DNA of 28,781 bases from JAVHQB01 sp049299915 (GTDB taxonomy: Bacteria; Patescibacteriota; Minisyncoccia; UBA6257; JAVHQB01): positions 1 through 28,781 of the forward strand of contig JBAQYG010000040.1 in assembly GCA_049299915.1 (NCBI GenBank), read 5' to 3'. Under the pieces are notes generated by a model. That model was given only the letters and a program-made list of their open reading frames with translations. It ran no database searches and was not told the DNA's origin. Positions 6,681 to 14,180 of the stretch are shown here, piece after piece. Within the stretch, counting starts at the first letter, position 1. The number at the start of each line of letters is the position of its first letter. The position numbers and the translations under genes are program-made.

Positions 6681-6911
6681 ATGCAATATATTTGCCAAAT
6701 TTGTGGGTATATATACGATGAAGAGAAAGAGGGCAAAAAATTCGAAGAATTAGAAGAAGATTTTAGTTGTCCTGGGTGCAAGGTTGGTAAAAAAAGCGAT
6801 TTTAAAGCCGTAGAGCCTATGGCCGAAGAAGTAGCTATTGAAGAACACGAGAAAGAATCAGATGAAGAAAAAGACGATGAGGAGAAAAACAGTGATAAAG
6901 ATGAAGATTAA
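6681..6911 (+). CDS. Rubredoxin-like protein with acidic tail
   Basis: Rubredoxins carry one iron held by four cysteines and shuttle single electrons, often in oxygen or peroxide detoxification of anaerobes. The 76-residue protein starts with a rubredoxin domain: CQICGYIYD (Cys5 and Cys8) and CPGC (about 30-33) supply the ligands, and Tyr/Phe core residues are present. The domain is slightly shorter than classical rubredoxins. From about residue 48 it continues as a tail made almost wholly of Glu, Asp, Lys and Ser, which should be disordered and strongly acidic. The HD-domain gene begins three bases after its stop, so the two are co-transcribed. The electron partners are not visible here. Confidence 0.85.
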   Translation: MQYICQICGYIYDEEKEGKKFEELEEDFSCPGCKVGKKSDFKAVEPMAEEVAIEEHEKESDEEKDDEEKNSDKDED

Positions 6912-6913
6912 GA

Positions 6914-7471
6914 ATGACTAGAGATGAAGCCTTTAATTGGCTTAATACAGAAATTAAAGAACCAAACTTAATCAAGCATTGTCTAGCTGCCGAAGCGGCC
7001 ATGAAAGGTTTGGCCGTTCATTTTAATGAAGATGTAAATGTTTGGGGTTTAACAGGGCTTCTTCACGATATTGATTATGAAAGTACTAAAGACGATGCAG
7101 AATCTCATAGTCTCAAAGGATATCAAATGTTAAAAGATAAGGGGGTGGAAGATGATATTGCTGAAGCCGTTAAAACTCATAACGATGCCCATGGTGTTCC
7201 ACCAGCTACTTTAATGGCTAAAGCGATTTATTGCGTTGATTCCCTTACCGGACTCATAGTGGCAACAACACTTGTATTACCTTCTCGAAAAATAAAAGAA
7301 GTTCAAACAGATAATGTTCTTAGGCGGTTTAAAGAAAAAGGCTTTGCTAGGGGAGCTAATAGAATTAATATAGCTAAATGCGAAGAACTATTAGGATTAT
7401 CTCTTCAAGAATTTACAGATATAACCCTACAAGCCATGCAAGGCATTGGTGAACAATTGGGTTTAGCATAA
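6914..7471 (+). CDS. HD-domain phosphohydrolase
   Basis: HD proteins are metal-dependent phosphohydrolases acting on nucleotides or related phosphate esters in the cytoplasm. The 185 residues contain the ordered metal ligands of the family: H in LIKHCLAAE (about 22), the paired HD in LLHDID (about 52-53), H in KTHND and D in CVDSLTGL. The spacing is that of the short HDIG group, including close relatives annotated only as HD-domain proteins. The substrate cannot be deduced. It sits between a rubredoxin gene (2-base gap) and murB (4-base gap), which look co-transcribed. This arrangement does not by itself suggest a pathway. Confidence 0.85.
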   Translation: MTRDEAFNWLNTEIKEPNLIKHCLAAEAAMKGLAVHFNEDVNVWGLTGLLHDIDYESTKDDAESHSLKGYQMLKDKGVEDDIAEAVKTHNDAHGVPPATLMAKAIYCVDSLTGLIVATTLVLPSRKIKEVQTDNVLRRFKEKGFARGANRINIAKCEELLGLSLQEFTDITLQAMQGIGEQLGLA

Positions 7472-7475
7472 AGTT

Positions 7476-8435
7476 ATGGTTAAGTTAGCCCCCAATATTT
7501 TACAGAATGTTTCTTTATCTCAATTCACCACCTACAATCTAGGTGGTGTAGCTGATTATTTTACGAAGCCCAAAACTTCTGGAGAATTATTGGAATCTCT
7601 TAATTGGGCTGAAAAGAATAATCAACCTATTTATATCTTAGGAGGAGGGAGCAATCTTCTTGTTTCGGATAAAGGCTATGCAGGTCTTATAATTAAATTA
7701 GATAATCAAGAGATAAGTAAAAAAGAATGGGGAGACAATAAAATAGATCTGGAAATTGGTAGTGGGATAAGTTTGGGTAAATTAATTCAATTTTGCAGTT
7801 CTACCGACAATTTTTTAACTGGCTTAGAATGGGCAGCTGGGATTCCTGGATCTCTTGGTGGGGCAATTTTTGGTAATGCGGGAGCTTTTCAAAGAAGTAT
7901 ACAAGATAGCGTTAAATCTGTTTGTGCTTACGATATCGATAAGCATGTTTTTAAAACTTATAACAAGACTGATTGTAAATTTGGTTATCGTAGCAGTATT
8001 TTTAAACAAGGGGGGATGATTATTTGGTCAGTTTCTCTTGAAGTGCAAAAAGGAGATTCTAAAATTGGTCAGGCAAAAATTAGAGAGCATCTAAAAGAAC
8101 GTATCGAAAAGCAACCCTTAGAGTATCCAAGCGCTGGCAGTGTTTTTAAAAACCCAACACTTAAAGAATTGGAAGGTTCAGAAAATATTGAGAAGATAAC
8201 CACTCTTTTTAAAGACAATGTACCGGCAGGTTGGCTCATCGATCAATGCGGGCTCAAGGGGTATCAAATAGGCCAAGCACAAATATCTCCAAAGCATGCC
8301 AATTTTTTTGTTAATTTAGGGGAAGCCAAGTCTCAAGACGTATTTAATTTGATTGCGCTTGCTCAATCAAAAGTATTTGAAAAATTTAACTGTCATTTAA
8401 TCCCTGAGATAAATTTTTTAGGAGATTTTTCATAA
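7476..8435 (+). CDS. murB: UDP-N-acetylenolpyruvoylglucosamine reductase
   Basis: MurB uses FAD and NADPH to reduce the enolpyruvyl group made by MurA, giving UDP-MurNAc, the first committed muropeptide precursor. The 319 residues show the FAD-binding segment YILGGGSNLLVSD (about 53-65), the GIPGSLGGAIFGNAGAF block, the GYRSS substrate motif, the catalytic serine in PSAGSVFKNP and the closing glutamate in LIPEINFLG. The partner murA lies about 9 kb away at 17320, so the UDP-MurNAc genes are split in this genome. The downstream gap is very AT-rich, with a weak AT palindrome at 8443-8480 that might end the transcript. Confidence 0.95.
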   Translation: MVKLAPNILQNVSLSQFTTYNLGGVADYFTKPKTSGELLESLNWAEKNNQPIYILGGGSNLLVSDKGYAGLIIKLDNQEISKKEWGDNKIDLEIGSGISLGKLIQFCSSTDNFLTGLEWAAGIPGSLGGAIFGNAGAFQRSIQDSVKSVCAYDIDKHVFKTYNKTDCKFGYRSSIFKQGGMIIWSVSLEVQKGDSKIGQAKIREHLKERIEKQPLEYPSAGSVFKNPTLKELEGSENIEKITTLFKDNVPAGWLIDQCGLKGYQIGQAQISPKHANFFVNLGEAKSQDVFNLIALAQSKVFEKFNCHLIPEINFLGDFS

Positions 8436-8542
8436 TCTATAGAAAAATAAAAATATTTTTAATTCTTTTTATTTATTTTTATGACTAATAAATGATTTTA
8501 TAAATATTTTTCAGAAATTTGTTTTAAAAAAGTTATGCACAC
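8436..8542. other. AT-rich gap with a weak palindrome
   Basis: This is the first part of a 300-base gap before the lysine-rich peptide. It is almost all A and T. AAAAATATTTTT at 8449-8460 is a perfect palindrome, and longer A-rich and T-rich arms span about 8443-8480, so a weak murB terminator is possible. I see no gene. Confidence 0.3.
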
Positions 8543-8570
8543 TTGCATTTGTGTATAAAACTTCTATAAT
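8543..8570 (+). promoter_or_regulatory. Upstream promoter of the lysine-rich peptide unit
   Basis: TTGCAT and a perfect TATAAT are separated by 16 bases. The surrounding ATGCACAC...TGTGTAT (8535-8556) forms an imperfect inverted repeat over the -35 box. A near copy of the promoter lies exactly 42 bases downstream. Confidence 0.6.
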
Positions 8571-8584
8571 TAAATAAGAAAGAC

Positions 8585-8612
8585 TTGCATTTTAAAATAT
8601 TCGTAATAAAAT
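8585..8612 (+). promoter_or_regulatory. Downstream promoter of the lysine-rich peptide unit
   Basis: TTGCAT and TAAAAT are separated by 16 bases, repeating the layout at 8543-8570. The bases flanking both -35 boxes (ACTTGCATTT) are identical, and those after the -10 boxes (TTAAATAAG and TATATAAG) are similar. This suggests duplication of a promoter segment. Confidence 0.5.
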
Positions 8613-8645
8613 TATATAAGTAGATAGTTAAAAATAATTTTCCAA

Positions 8646-8698
8646 GTGCCGGAAATAAATTGACTAGGTCATCTCGGTCGACAATTTAATACCGGTAC
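8646..8698 (+). promoter_or_regulatory. Two-step hairpin in the leader of the lysine-rich peptide
   Basis: GTGCCGG (8646-8652) pairs with CCGGTAC (8692-8698) through seven pairs, one of them G-U. AAATTG (8657-8662) pairs with CAATTT (8682-8687). Four-base strands separate the helices on each side, and the end loop has 19 bases. It lies about 38 bases before the peptide ATG, so it could act as an mRNA structure or protein-binding site. Confidence 0.5.
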
Positions 8699-8736
8699 GG
8701 TAAAAGATTAAAGAAATAAATATATTCTTCAATAAT

Positions 8737-8826
8737 ATGGTCAAGAAGAAGAAGGCCACTAAGAAAGTAGCCAAAAAAGCTACTAAGAAAGTAGCCAAAA
8801 AAGCTAAAAAACACGGCAAGAAATAG
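8737..8826 (+). CDS. Lysine-rich 29-residue peptide, histone H1-tail-like
   Basis: An ATG at 8737 opens a 29-residue frame ending at TAG 8824-8826. Sixteen of its residues are lysine, and the rest are mostly Ala, Thr and Val in KKATKKVA-type repeats. The composition resembles the tails of bacterial H1-like proteins such as Hc1 and AlgP, so DNA or RNA binding is the natural guess, not a demonstrated function. A 24-base direct repeat (8758-8781 and 8782-8805) encodes the middle. The gene has its own promoters, a structured leader and a strong terminator, all of which argue that it is expressed. No Shine-Dalgarno sequence precedes it. A peptide this short may be missed by automatic annotation. 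Confidence 0.7.
   Translation: MVKKKKATKKVAKKATKKVAKKAKKHGKK
8758..8805 (+). repeat. 24-base tandem direct repeat inside the lysine-rich peptide gene
   Basis: Two identical 24-base units, each encoding eight residues (TKKVAKKA), lie head to tail. Because the unit is a whole number of codons, gain or loss of a copy would change peptide length without a frameshift. Confidence 0.9.
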
Positions 8827-8895
8827 TCTTGTCACAAGATGAAGTTGATTTTTTAAAAGAAAAGAAACTTCTTCTAGTAAACATTGATTCTTAAC

Positions 8896-8930
8896 AAAAG
8901 CGCGATTCTGTCGCGCTTTTCGTTTGTTTT
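8896..8930 (+). terminator. Terminator of the lysine-rich peptide unit
   Basis: Perfect ten-base arms AAAAGCGCGA and TCGCGCTTTT enclose a five-base loop and are followed by CGTTTGTTTTT. It is one of the strongest hairpins in the window. It closes a transcript of roughly 300-350 bases. Confidence 0.9.
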
Positions 8931-8936
8931 TAAAGA

Positions 8937-8966
8937 TTGGTTTTTAGGCCATTTTTTTGATATACT
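8937..8966 (+). promoter_or_regulatory. Probable promoter for hpf-secA
   Basis: TATACT (8961-8966) is a good -10 box. TTGGTT lies 18 bases upstream as a weak -35 box. The start would fall near 8973, about 24 bases before the hpf ATG. The preceding terminator means hpf needs a promoter here. Confidence 0.45.
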
Positions 8967-8996
8967 GACGATAGTCAAATAATATAACCTTAACTC

Positions 8997-9335
8997 ATGA
9001 AAACAATCATAAATAGTCAGGGTTTCAAATTAAATGATTATTGGTCAGAATTGATAGAAAAAAAGATTAAAGGTTTAGATCGGTTAATAGATAGGTTCGG
9101 TGAAGGCATTCTGTTGAAAATAGCGATTATTTCTTCGGGAGCTCATCATGAAAAAGGTAATAGTTTAAAATTAAAACTCACCTTAGAAATACTAAAAGAT
9201 AATTTAGTTGCCGAGGAGGAAGGGGACGATCTTAAAACCCTTCTGGAGAAATGCGTTAAAAATTTGAAGGAACAGTTAGTGCATAAGAAAGAAAAACGGA
9301 TTAATCAAAAAAGATTAGGTCAAGAAAGGGTGTAG
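8997..9335 (+). CDS. hpf: Ribosome hibernation promoting factor (HPF/RaiA family)
   Basis: Short HPF/YfiA proteins bind the 30S decoding region in starved cells and silence ribosomes. The 112 residues fit the short form: an N-terminal strand (TIINSQGFKL), a helix with IEKKIKGLDRLIDRF, central strands, and a conserved second helix that begins after LVAEEEGDDLKTLLEKCV and runs into a basic end. The long C-terminal dimerisation domain found in many Gram-positive HPFs is absent, so 100S dimers would need another factor. secA begins 23 bases downstream, an arrangement also seen in other bacteria, where hpf precedes secA. Confidence 0.82.
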   Translation: MKTIINSQGFKLNDYWSELIEKKIKGLDRLIDRFGEGILLKIAIISSGAHHEKGNSLKLKLTLEILKDNLVAEEEGDDLKTLLEKCVKNLKEQLVHKKEKRINQKRLGQERV

Positions 9336-9358
9336 TTCAAAACGAAATAATTATAAAT

Positions 9359-11884
9359 ATGAAACACTGGTTAGATTTTTTGTGGCCTGATACCGACACT
9401 CGATTTTTAACTAAGAATCGTTTGCTAGTCAGTAAAATAAATACTTGGGAAACTCAGCTCGCTAGCTTGAGCGATTTAGAAATAAAAAATCATAGTTTAG
9501 AATTAAAAAAACGTGTACAGAATGGAGAGTCTTTGACAAAAGTATTACCAGAAGCTTTTGCTTTGGTTAAAATAGCTGCAGGAAGGACTCTTGGTCAAAA
9601 ACATTTTGATGAACAGTTATTAGGAGGAATGGCTCTTAATGATGGAAAAATTGTTGAGATGAAAACGGGTGAAGGAAAAACTCTAGTAGCTACTTTAAGC
9701 GCCTATCTGAATGCTCTCTCGGGGAATGGTGTCCACGTTGTTACTGTTAATGATTACTTAAGCCGTCGTGATACCACGTGGATGGGGCAAGTTTACGATT
9801 TTTTAGGATTAACAGTGGCTTGCATAGTTCAAGATAATTCATATATCTATAATAGTGAGGGATCGGGAGCGGGGGAAGATTCAAACGGACACATTTTGAC
9901 AATAGGAGAAACCCTTCTTTCGGAAAAAGAAGGACAAGATTCCAAAAGGGATACCCAGGGTAGTTTCATGGTTACAGATGAGTACTTAAAATCTATACCT
10001 AGAAAAGAAGCTTATGAAGCAGATATCACATATGGAACCAATACAGAGTTCGGTTTTGACTATTTAAGAGATAATTTGGCTAATAGTTTAGAAGAACAAG
10101 TGCAAGCATCTAGAGGGCATAATTATGCCATAGTAGACGAAGTCGACAGTATTTTAATAGATGAGGCAAGAACGCCATTAATCATAGCTGTGCCCGATGA
10201 AAATGCTGCTAAGATTTATAAACAATTTGCTAAGGTAGCAAATCGTTTAGACTTAGATAAAGATTATTTAGTTGACCATAAGTTCAAAACAGTAAGCTTA
10301 ACCGAGGAGGGTTTAGATAAGATTGAAACCATTTTCGGCACAGATATTTTTGATGAATCAGGAATAGGTAATGTTCACTATATAGAAGAAAGTTTGAAAG
10401 CCAAGGAACTTTTTAAAAAAGATGTTGATTACATAGTTAAAAATGGTGAGGTATTAATAGTAGACGAATTTACGGGTAGAATAAAGTTTGGCCATCGTTA
10501 TACGGGAGGTCTGCACCAAGCTATTGAGGCTAAAGAAGGTGTCGAAGTGAAGGAAGAGAGCCGTACAGGGGCTACTATTACTATTCAAAATTACTTTCGT
10601 CTTTATACCAAATTAAGTGGTATGACCGGAACCGCAGTAACTTCAGCCGAAGAATTCAAAAATGTTTATAAATTAGATTTAATAAGTATTCCAACCCATA
10701 AGCCACTGATACGTAAAGATTTGTCAGATCAAATTTTCAGGACAGAAAAAGGAAAATGGATGGCAGTGGTCAAAGAAATTAAGACTAGGCACGAATTAGG
10801 CCAGCCTCTTTTAGTAGGAACAGTTTCTCCAGAAACAAATGAAAAACTAGCAGGACTTTTAGATAGAGATGGGGTACCTTATAGAATGCTTAATGCCAAG
10901 AATCATGAAGCAGAAGGTTCGGTTATCGCTCAAGCCGGTCAATTAGGCTCGGTTACTCTAGTAACTAATATGGCAGGGCGTGGAGTTGATATTATTTTGG
11001 GTGGTAATCCTGTTAATGTAGAAGAAAGAAATAAAATTTTATCTTTAGGCGGCCTCCATGTAATGGGAACAGAAAGACATGAATCTAGGAGAATAGATAA
11101 TCAATTACGGGGTAGATCAGGGAGACAGGGAGATCCAGGATCTTCTCAATTTTTCATTTCTTTAGAAGATGACTTGATGAAATATTTCGCTCCCCAGAAT
11201 ATTTCTAATTTAATGGCTAGAATGAATTTACCCGAAGATGAAGCCATTAGCCATTCTCTTATTAGTAAAGCCGTTGAATCGGCTCAAGCCAAAATAGAGG
11301 GAGTAAATTACGATATGCGTAAACATATTTTGGAGTATGATGATGTCTTGAATAAACAAAGGCAGGCTTATTATTCCAAACGACAAGATCTTATAAAATT
11401 AACTACCAAAGAGGAACTAACTTCTACAGTAGTCAATATTTTGAAGCACCAGTCTGATATAGTTATAGATAGGCTTTTTGGTAGTGCCATAACCGAAGAA
11501 GGTAAAGACGATTTATTAACTGTTCTAAGTCAATGGGTTCCTCAGCTAGATGAATCTGTTAAAATAGAAATTAAAGCAGCTAACAATAAAAATACTATTT
11601 CTACATTAGTTGAGGATTTTTTACAGAAGAAACTTGAAGAAGAACAAAACCGTTTGAAAGAAGTATGGCAAACGACGGTTTTAAATCTTTGTTTGAAATT
11701 AAGAGACCTCTTATGGATGGATCATTTGGTGAAAATGAACGATTTACCAGATAGTACTACTCTTAGAAGCTATGGTCAGCACGAACCTTTGGTTGAGTAT
11801 AAAAGAGAAAGTTATCGCTATTGGCAAGAATTGGAAAATAATTGGGAAATACAAGTTATTAATCTACTCTTTAAGATTGGTTAG
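9359..11884 (+). CDS. secA: Preprotein translocase ATPase SecA
   Basis: SecA is the motor that pushes unfolded preproteins through SecYEG. The 841 residues show Walker A MKTGEGKT (about 101-108), VDEVDSILIDEARTPLI (the DEAD-type Walker B region), the preprotein cross-linking segment, GMTGTA and the helicase motif VTNMAGRGVDI. The C-terminal RLRSYGQ-type end appears as TLRSYGQHEPLVEYKRE. The cysteine-rich zinc tail is missing, as in many SecA proteins that do not use SecB. An extra polar stretch of about 45 residues sits near 160-210, between IVQDNS and the KEAYEADITYGTN block. The gene overlaps no neighbour, and scpA follows after two bases. Confidence 0.97.
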   Translation: MKHWLDFLWPDTDTRFLTKNRLLVSKINTWETQLASLSDLEIKNHSLELKKRVQNGESLTKVLPEAFALVKIAAGRTLGQKHFDEQLLGGMALNDGKIVEMKTGEGKTLVATLSAYLNALSGNGVHVVTVNDYLSRRDTTWMGQVYDFLGLTVACIVQDNSYIYNSEGSGAGEDSNGHILTIGETLLSEKEGQDSKRDTQGSFMVTDEYLKSIPRKEAYEADITYGTNTEFGFDYLRDNLANSLEEQVQASRGHNYAIVDEVDSILIDEARTPLIIAVPDENAAKIYKQFAKVANRLDLDKDYLVDHKFKTVSLTEEGLDKIETIFGTDIFDESGIGNVHYIEESLKAKELFKKDVDYIVKNGEVLIVDEFTGRIKFGHRYTGGLHQAIEAKEGVEVKEESRTGATITIQNYFRLYTKLSGMTGTAVTSAEEFKNVYKLDLISIPTHKPLIRKDLSDQIFRTEKGKWMAVVKEIKTRHELGQPLLVGTVSPETNEKLAGLLDRDGVPYRMLNAKNHEAEGSVIAQAGQLGSVTLVTNMAGRGVDIILGGNPVNVEERNKILSLGGLHVMGTERHESRRIDNQLRGRSGRQGDPGSSQFFISLEDDLMKYFAPQNISNLMARMNLPEDEAISHSLISKAVESAQAKIEGVNYDMRKHILEYDDVLNKQRQAYYSKRQDLIKLTTKEELTSTVVNILKHQSDIVIDRLFGSAITEEGKDDLLTVLSQWVPQLDESVKIEIKAANNKNTISTLVEDFLQKKLEEEQNRLKEVWQTTVLNLCLKLRDLLWMDHLVKMNDLPDSTTLRSYGQHEPLVEYKRESYRYWQELENNWEIQVINLLFKIG

Positions 11885-11886
11885 CT

Positions 11887-12615
11887 ATGAGTGGTTTTGT
11901 AGTATCTCTAGAAAAATTTAGTGGTCCTTTAGAGCTTCTTTTGAAGCTCATTGAGGATAAAAATTTAGAAATTACCGAGATTTCTCTCTCTTCTGTTACC
12001 GAAGATTATTTGGCTTGGGTTAGCCAGGCAAAAGATAATTATTTAGAAAATGTAGCCGATTTTCTTCAAGTAGCAGCCACTCTATTACTAATAAAATCAC
12101 GTTCAATCCTTCCGACTTTAGAGGTTACTTCAGAAGAAAAAGAGGAAATCATGGATCTCCAAGCTCGGTTGGAGCTCTACAAAATATTTAAAGAATTGGG
12201 AATTGCCACAAGAGATAAATGGAGTTACCAGCCCCAAATGTTTAGTCGCAAGTCTTGGGTAGGGAGAACCATAATTTTTAATCCACCCACGAATGTCTTA
12301 CCCCAAGATTTGTTAGACTCGTTTATCTGTCTAGCCAACAGATTTGAAAGCCAGATTAATATAAAATCACCAGAAGCTTCCATTAAACGTTCTATAATTT
12401 CTCTGGAAGATAAAATTACGAGTATTTGGCAAAGATTGATAGCTGCTAAAAGTAGGATTAATTTTAAAGATTTAAATGATAAACAAGAATTTAAAGAAGA
12501 AATAGTTATTACTTTTTTAGCCCTTTTAGAACTTTTAAAAGATGATAAGATAACAGTGAACCAAGATAATTTATTCGGAGAGATAGAGGTAGAATTAAGT
12601 GAACATCTTAATTAA
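11887..12615 (+). CDS. scpA: Segregation and condensation protein A
   Basis: ScpA is the kleisin subunit that bridges the SMC dimer heads, working with ScpB to compact and separate chromosomes. The 242 residues begin with FSGPLELLLKLIEDKNLEITEISL, the family hallmark, followed by the LLIKSRSILP helix. The C-terminal winged-helix part (about 165-240) includes the typical VITFLALLELLK segment. Length is normal. scpB starts six bases downstream, the usual pairing. No smc gene is in the window. Confidence 0.93.
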   Translation: MSGFVVSLEKFSGPLELLLKLIEDKNLEITEISLSSVTEDYLAWVSQAKDNYLENVADFLQVAATLLLIKSRSILPTLEVTSEEKEEIMDLQARLELYKIFKELGIATRDKWSYQPQMFSRKSWVGRTIIFNPPTNVLPQDLLDSFICLANRFESQINIKSPEASIKRSIISLEDKITSIWQRLIAAKSRINFKDLNDKQEFKEEIVITFLALLELLKDDKITVNQDNLFGEIEVELSEHLN

Positions 12616-12620
12616 ATTTT

Positions 12621-13190
12621 ATGGATTTGAAATCTATTTTAGAAAGTTTGTTATTCACTAGTGGAGAGCCATTAAGCCTAGAAACTCTTTTAAAAATTTC
12701 TGGTGTTTCTAAACCAGAACTATTAGAGGAGATAGAATGCTTAATTAAAAAATATGATAGCGAAGAAAGCGGGCTCACTTTAATAGAACACAATGGTTTG
12801 TATCAACTAGTCACTAAAGCCTCTAATCAAGTTTATGTTCAGAAATTAGTTACAGGTGTTTTTGAAGAAAAATTGACCCCTATTGCTTTAGAATGTTTAA
12901 CAATTATAGCGTACAGGGGACCAATAGGGAGATCACAAATAGATCTAATTAGGGGAGTCAATTCTTCCTATATTATTCGTCAATTAGTATTGCGCTCTCT
13001 CATAGAAAGAAAACAAGATCCTAATCGAGGGAATGCCTTCCTTTATTCAATTTCTGACAAATACTTAAAACATTTAGGATTAGCCAAGATAGAAGATTTG
13101 CCAAAATATGACGATTATCATAACAAAGAATTGCAAATGTTAGTCACTGATCTTCCTGATAATCAAGTAGAAGAGACTGAAGAGATATAA
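12621..13190 (+). CDS. scpB: Segregation and condensation protein B
   Basis: ScpB dimers bind ScpA and stabilise the SMC condensin complex. The 189 residues contain two winged-helix domains. SILESLLFTSGEPLSLETLL opens the first. The second holds LTPIALECLTIIAYRGPIGRSQIDLIRGVNS, the strongest family signature, then LIERK. A short acidic end follows the KYLKHLGL segment. It is translationally close to scpA (six-base gap), and the carboxypeptidase gene follows after four bases. All of this run appears to be one transcript from hpf onward. Confidence 0.93.
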   Translation: MDLKSILESLLFTSGEPLSLETLLKISGVSKPELLEEIECLIKKYDSEESGLTLIEHNGLYQLVTKASNQVYVQKLVTGVFEEKLTPIALECLTIIAYRGPIGRSQIDLIRGVNSSYIIRQLVLRSLIERKQDPNRGNAFLYSISDKYLKHLGLAKIEDLPKYDDYHNKELQMLVTDLPDNQVEETEEI

Positions 13191-13194
13191 GATC

Positions 13195-14139
13195 ATGAAA
13201 AAATTCAGTTCAAATTTTAAGAAGCCCACAAGTATAAAACAACTGGCTAATTACCTTTTAGCCATAGTTTTTTTAGTTGTTATTTTTATCTATGGAAGTA
13301 TTTACCATAAAGCCCAAGTAGAACCCAAAACTATTTCGTCTCAAAATCCTACTATTTCTAATTTTACTTATGTCTCTGAACCAGAATGGTTAGTTCTTGA
13401 AAAAGATTTAAAGGCTCGTTCTTTAATAGTAGCTAATTTGGATGCAGGGGAGATATATATTTCTAGACATCCGGAAGTTTTTGTTAACATTGCTTCCCTA
13501 TCAAAGCTTATGACTGCGGTGGTGGTCATCGATAATTTAGATTTAAATAAAATCATAAAAGTTTCCCATAAGGCAATTAATACCTATGGCAATGGTGATA
13601 ATTTAAAATTAGGTGAGAGACTAAGCGCCAGCAATTTGCTTAAAGATTTATTAGTTTTTTCTAGTAATGATGCCGCTGTGGCCTTAGCAGAAGGAGTTGG
13701 TTATAACAAATTTATAGGGTTAATGAATCAAAAGGCAAAACAAATTGGTTTGAAAGAGACAGCTTTCTTTGATGCCACGGGATTAGACGAGAAAGGGAAT
13801 TTTTCTAATGCCGGAGACCTTTTAAAACTGGTGAATTATATTTATAAGAACTATCCTCTTATAGGAAGCATTAGTCGCATGCCTTCTGTAACATTTCAAT
13901 CTGTCGATGGTATTTATACCCATAATTTATCGAATACCGATCAATTAATTGGTAAGATAGACAATTTATGGTTAAGTAAAACAGGTACAACAGATAATGC
14001 CGGAGAGTGTTTAATCCTAGTTTACCGTTTAGAAAATGGTCAAGCTATCGCTAGTATTATTTTGGGTTCCACCGATAGATTTGGAGATACCCTCAGTATT
14101 TATAATTGGTTTAAAAAAGAAGAAAAGTTAGTTCAGTAA
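13195..14139 (+). CDS. D-alanyl-D-alanine carboxypeptidase, DacA-like (S11)
   Basis: S11 penicillin-binding proteins remove the terminal D-Ala of peptidoglycan stem peptides and so limit cross-linking. The 314 residues have an N-terminal membrane anchor (about 17-36) and then the catalytic domain. The three active-site motifs are intact: SLSK (101-104), SSN (156-158) and KTG (262-264). Unlike E. coli PBP5, which is held by a C-terminal amphipathic helix and has a beta-rich C-terminal domain, this protein ends shortly after the KTG domain and is anchored at its N-terminus. That makes it a compact version. It ends the hpf-secA-scpAB run. Confidence 0.9.
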   Translation: MKKFSSNFKKPTSIKQLANYLLAIVFLVVIFIYGSIYHKAQVEPKTISSQNPTISNFTYVSEPEWLVLEKDLKARSLIVANLDAGEIYISRHPEVFVNIASLSKLMTAVVVIDNLDLNKIIKVSHKAINTYGNGDNLKLGERLSASNLLKDLLVFSSNDAAVALAEGVGYNKFIGLMNQKAKQIGLKETAFFDATGLDEKGNFSNAGDLLKLVNYIYKNYPLIGSISRMPSVTFQSVDGIYTHNLSNTDQLIGKIDNLWLSKTGTTDNAGECLILVYRLENGQAIASIILGSTDRFGDTLSIYNWFKKEEKLVQ

Positions 14140-14160
14140 AGCTCTTATTAGTGTTATAAT
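14132..14160 (+). promoter_or_regulatory. Probable promoter for the mraY run
   Basis: A perfect TATAAT (14155-14160) lies 20 bases before the mraY ATG. The element 17 bases upstream, TTCAGT, is a poor -35 box. The start would be near 14167, giving a leader of about 14 bases. Confidence 0.45.
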
Positions 14161-14180
14161 AAACTCATTAATATTATATT

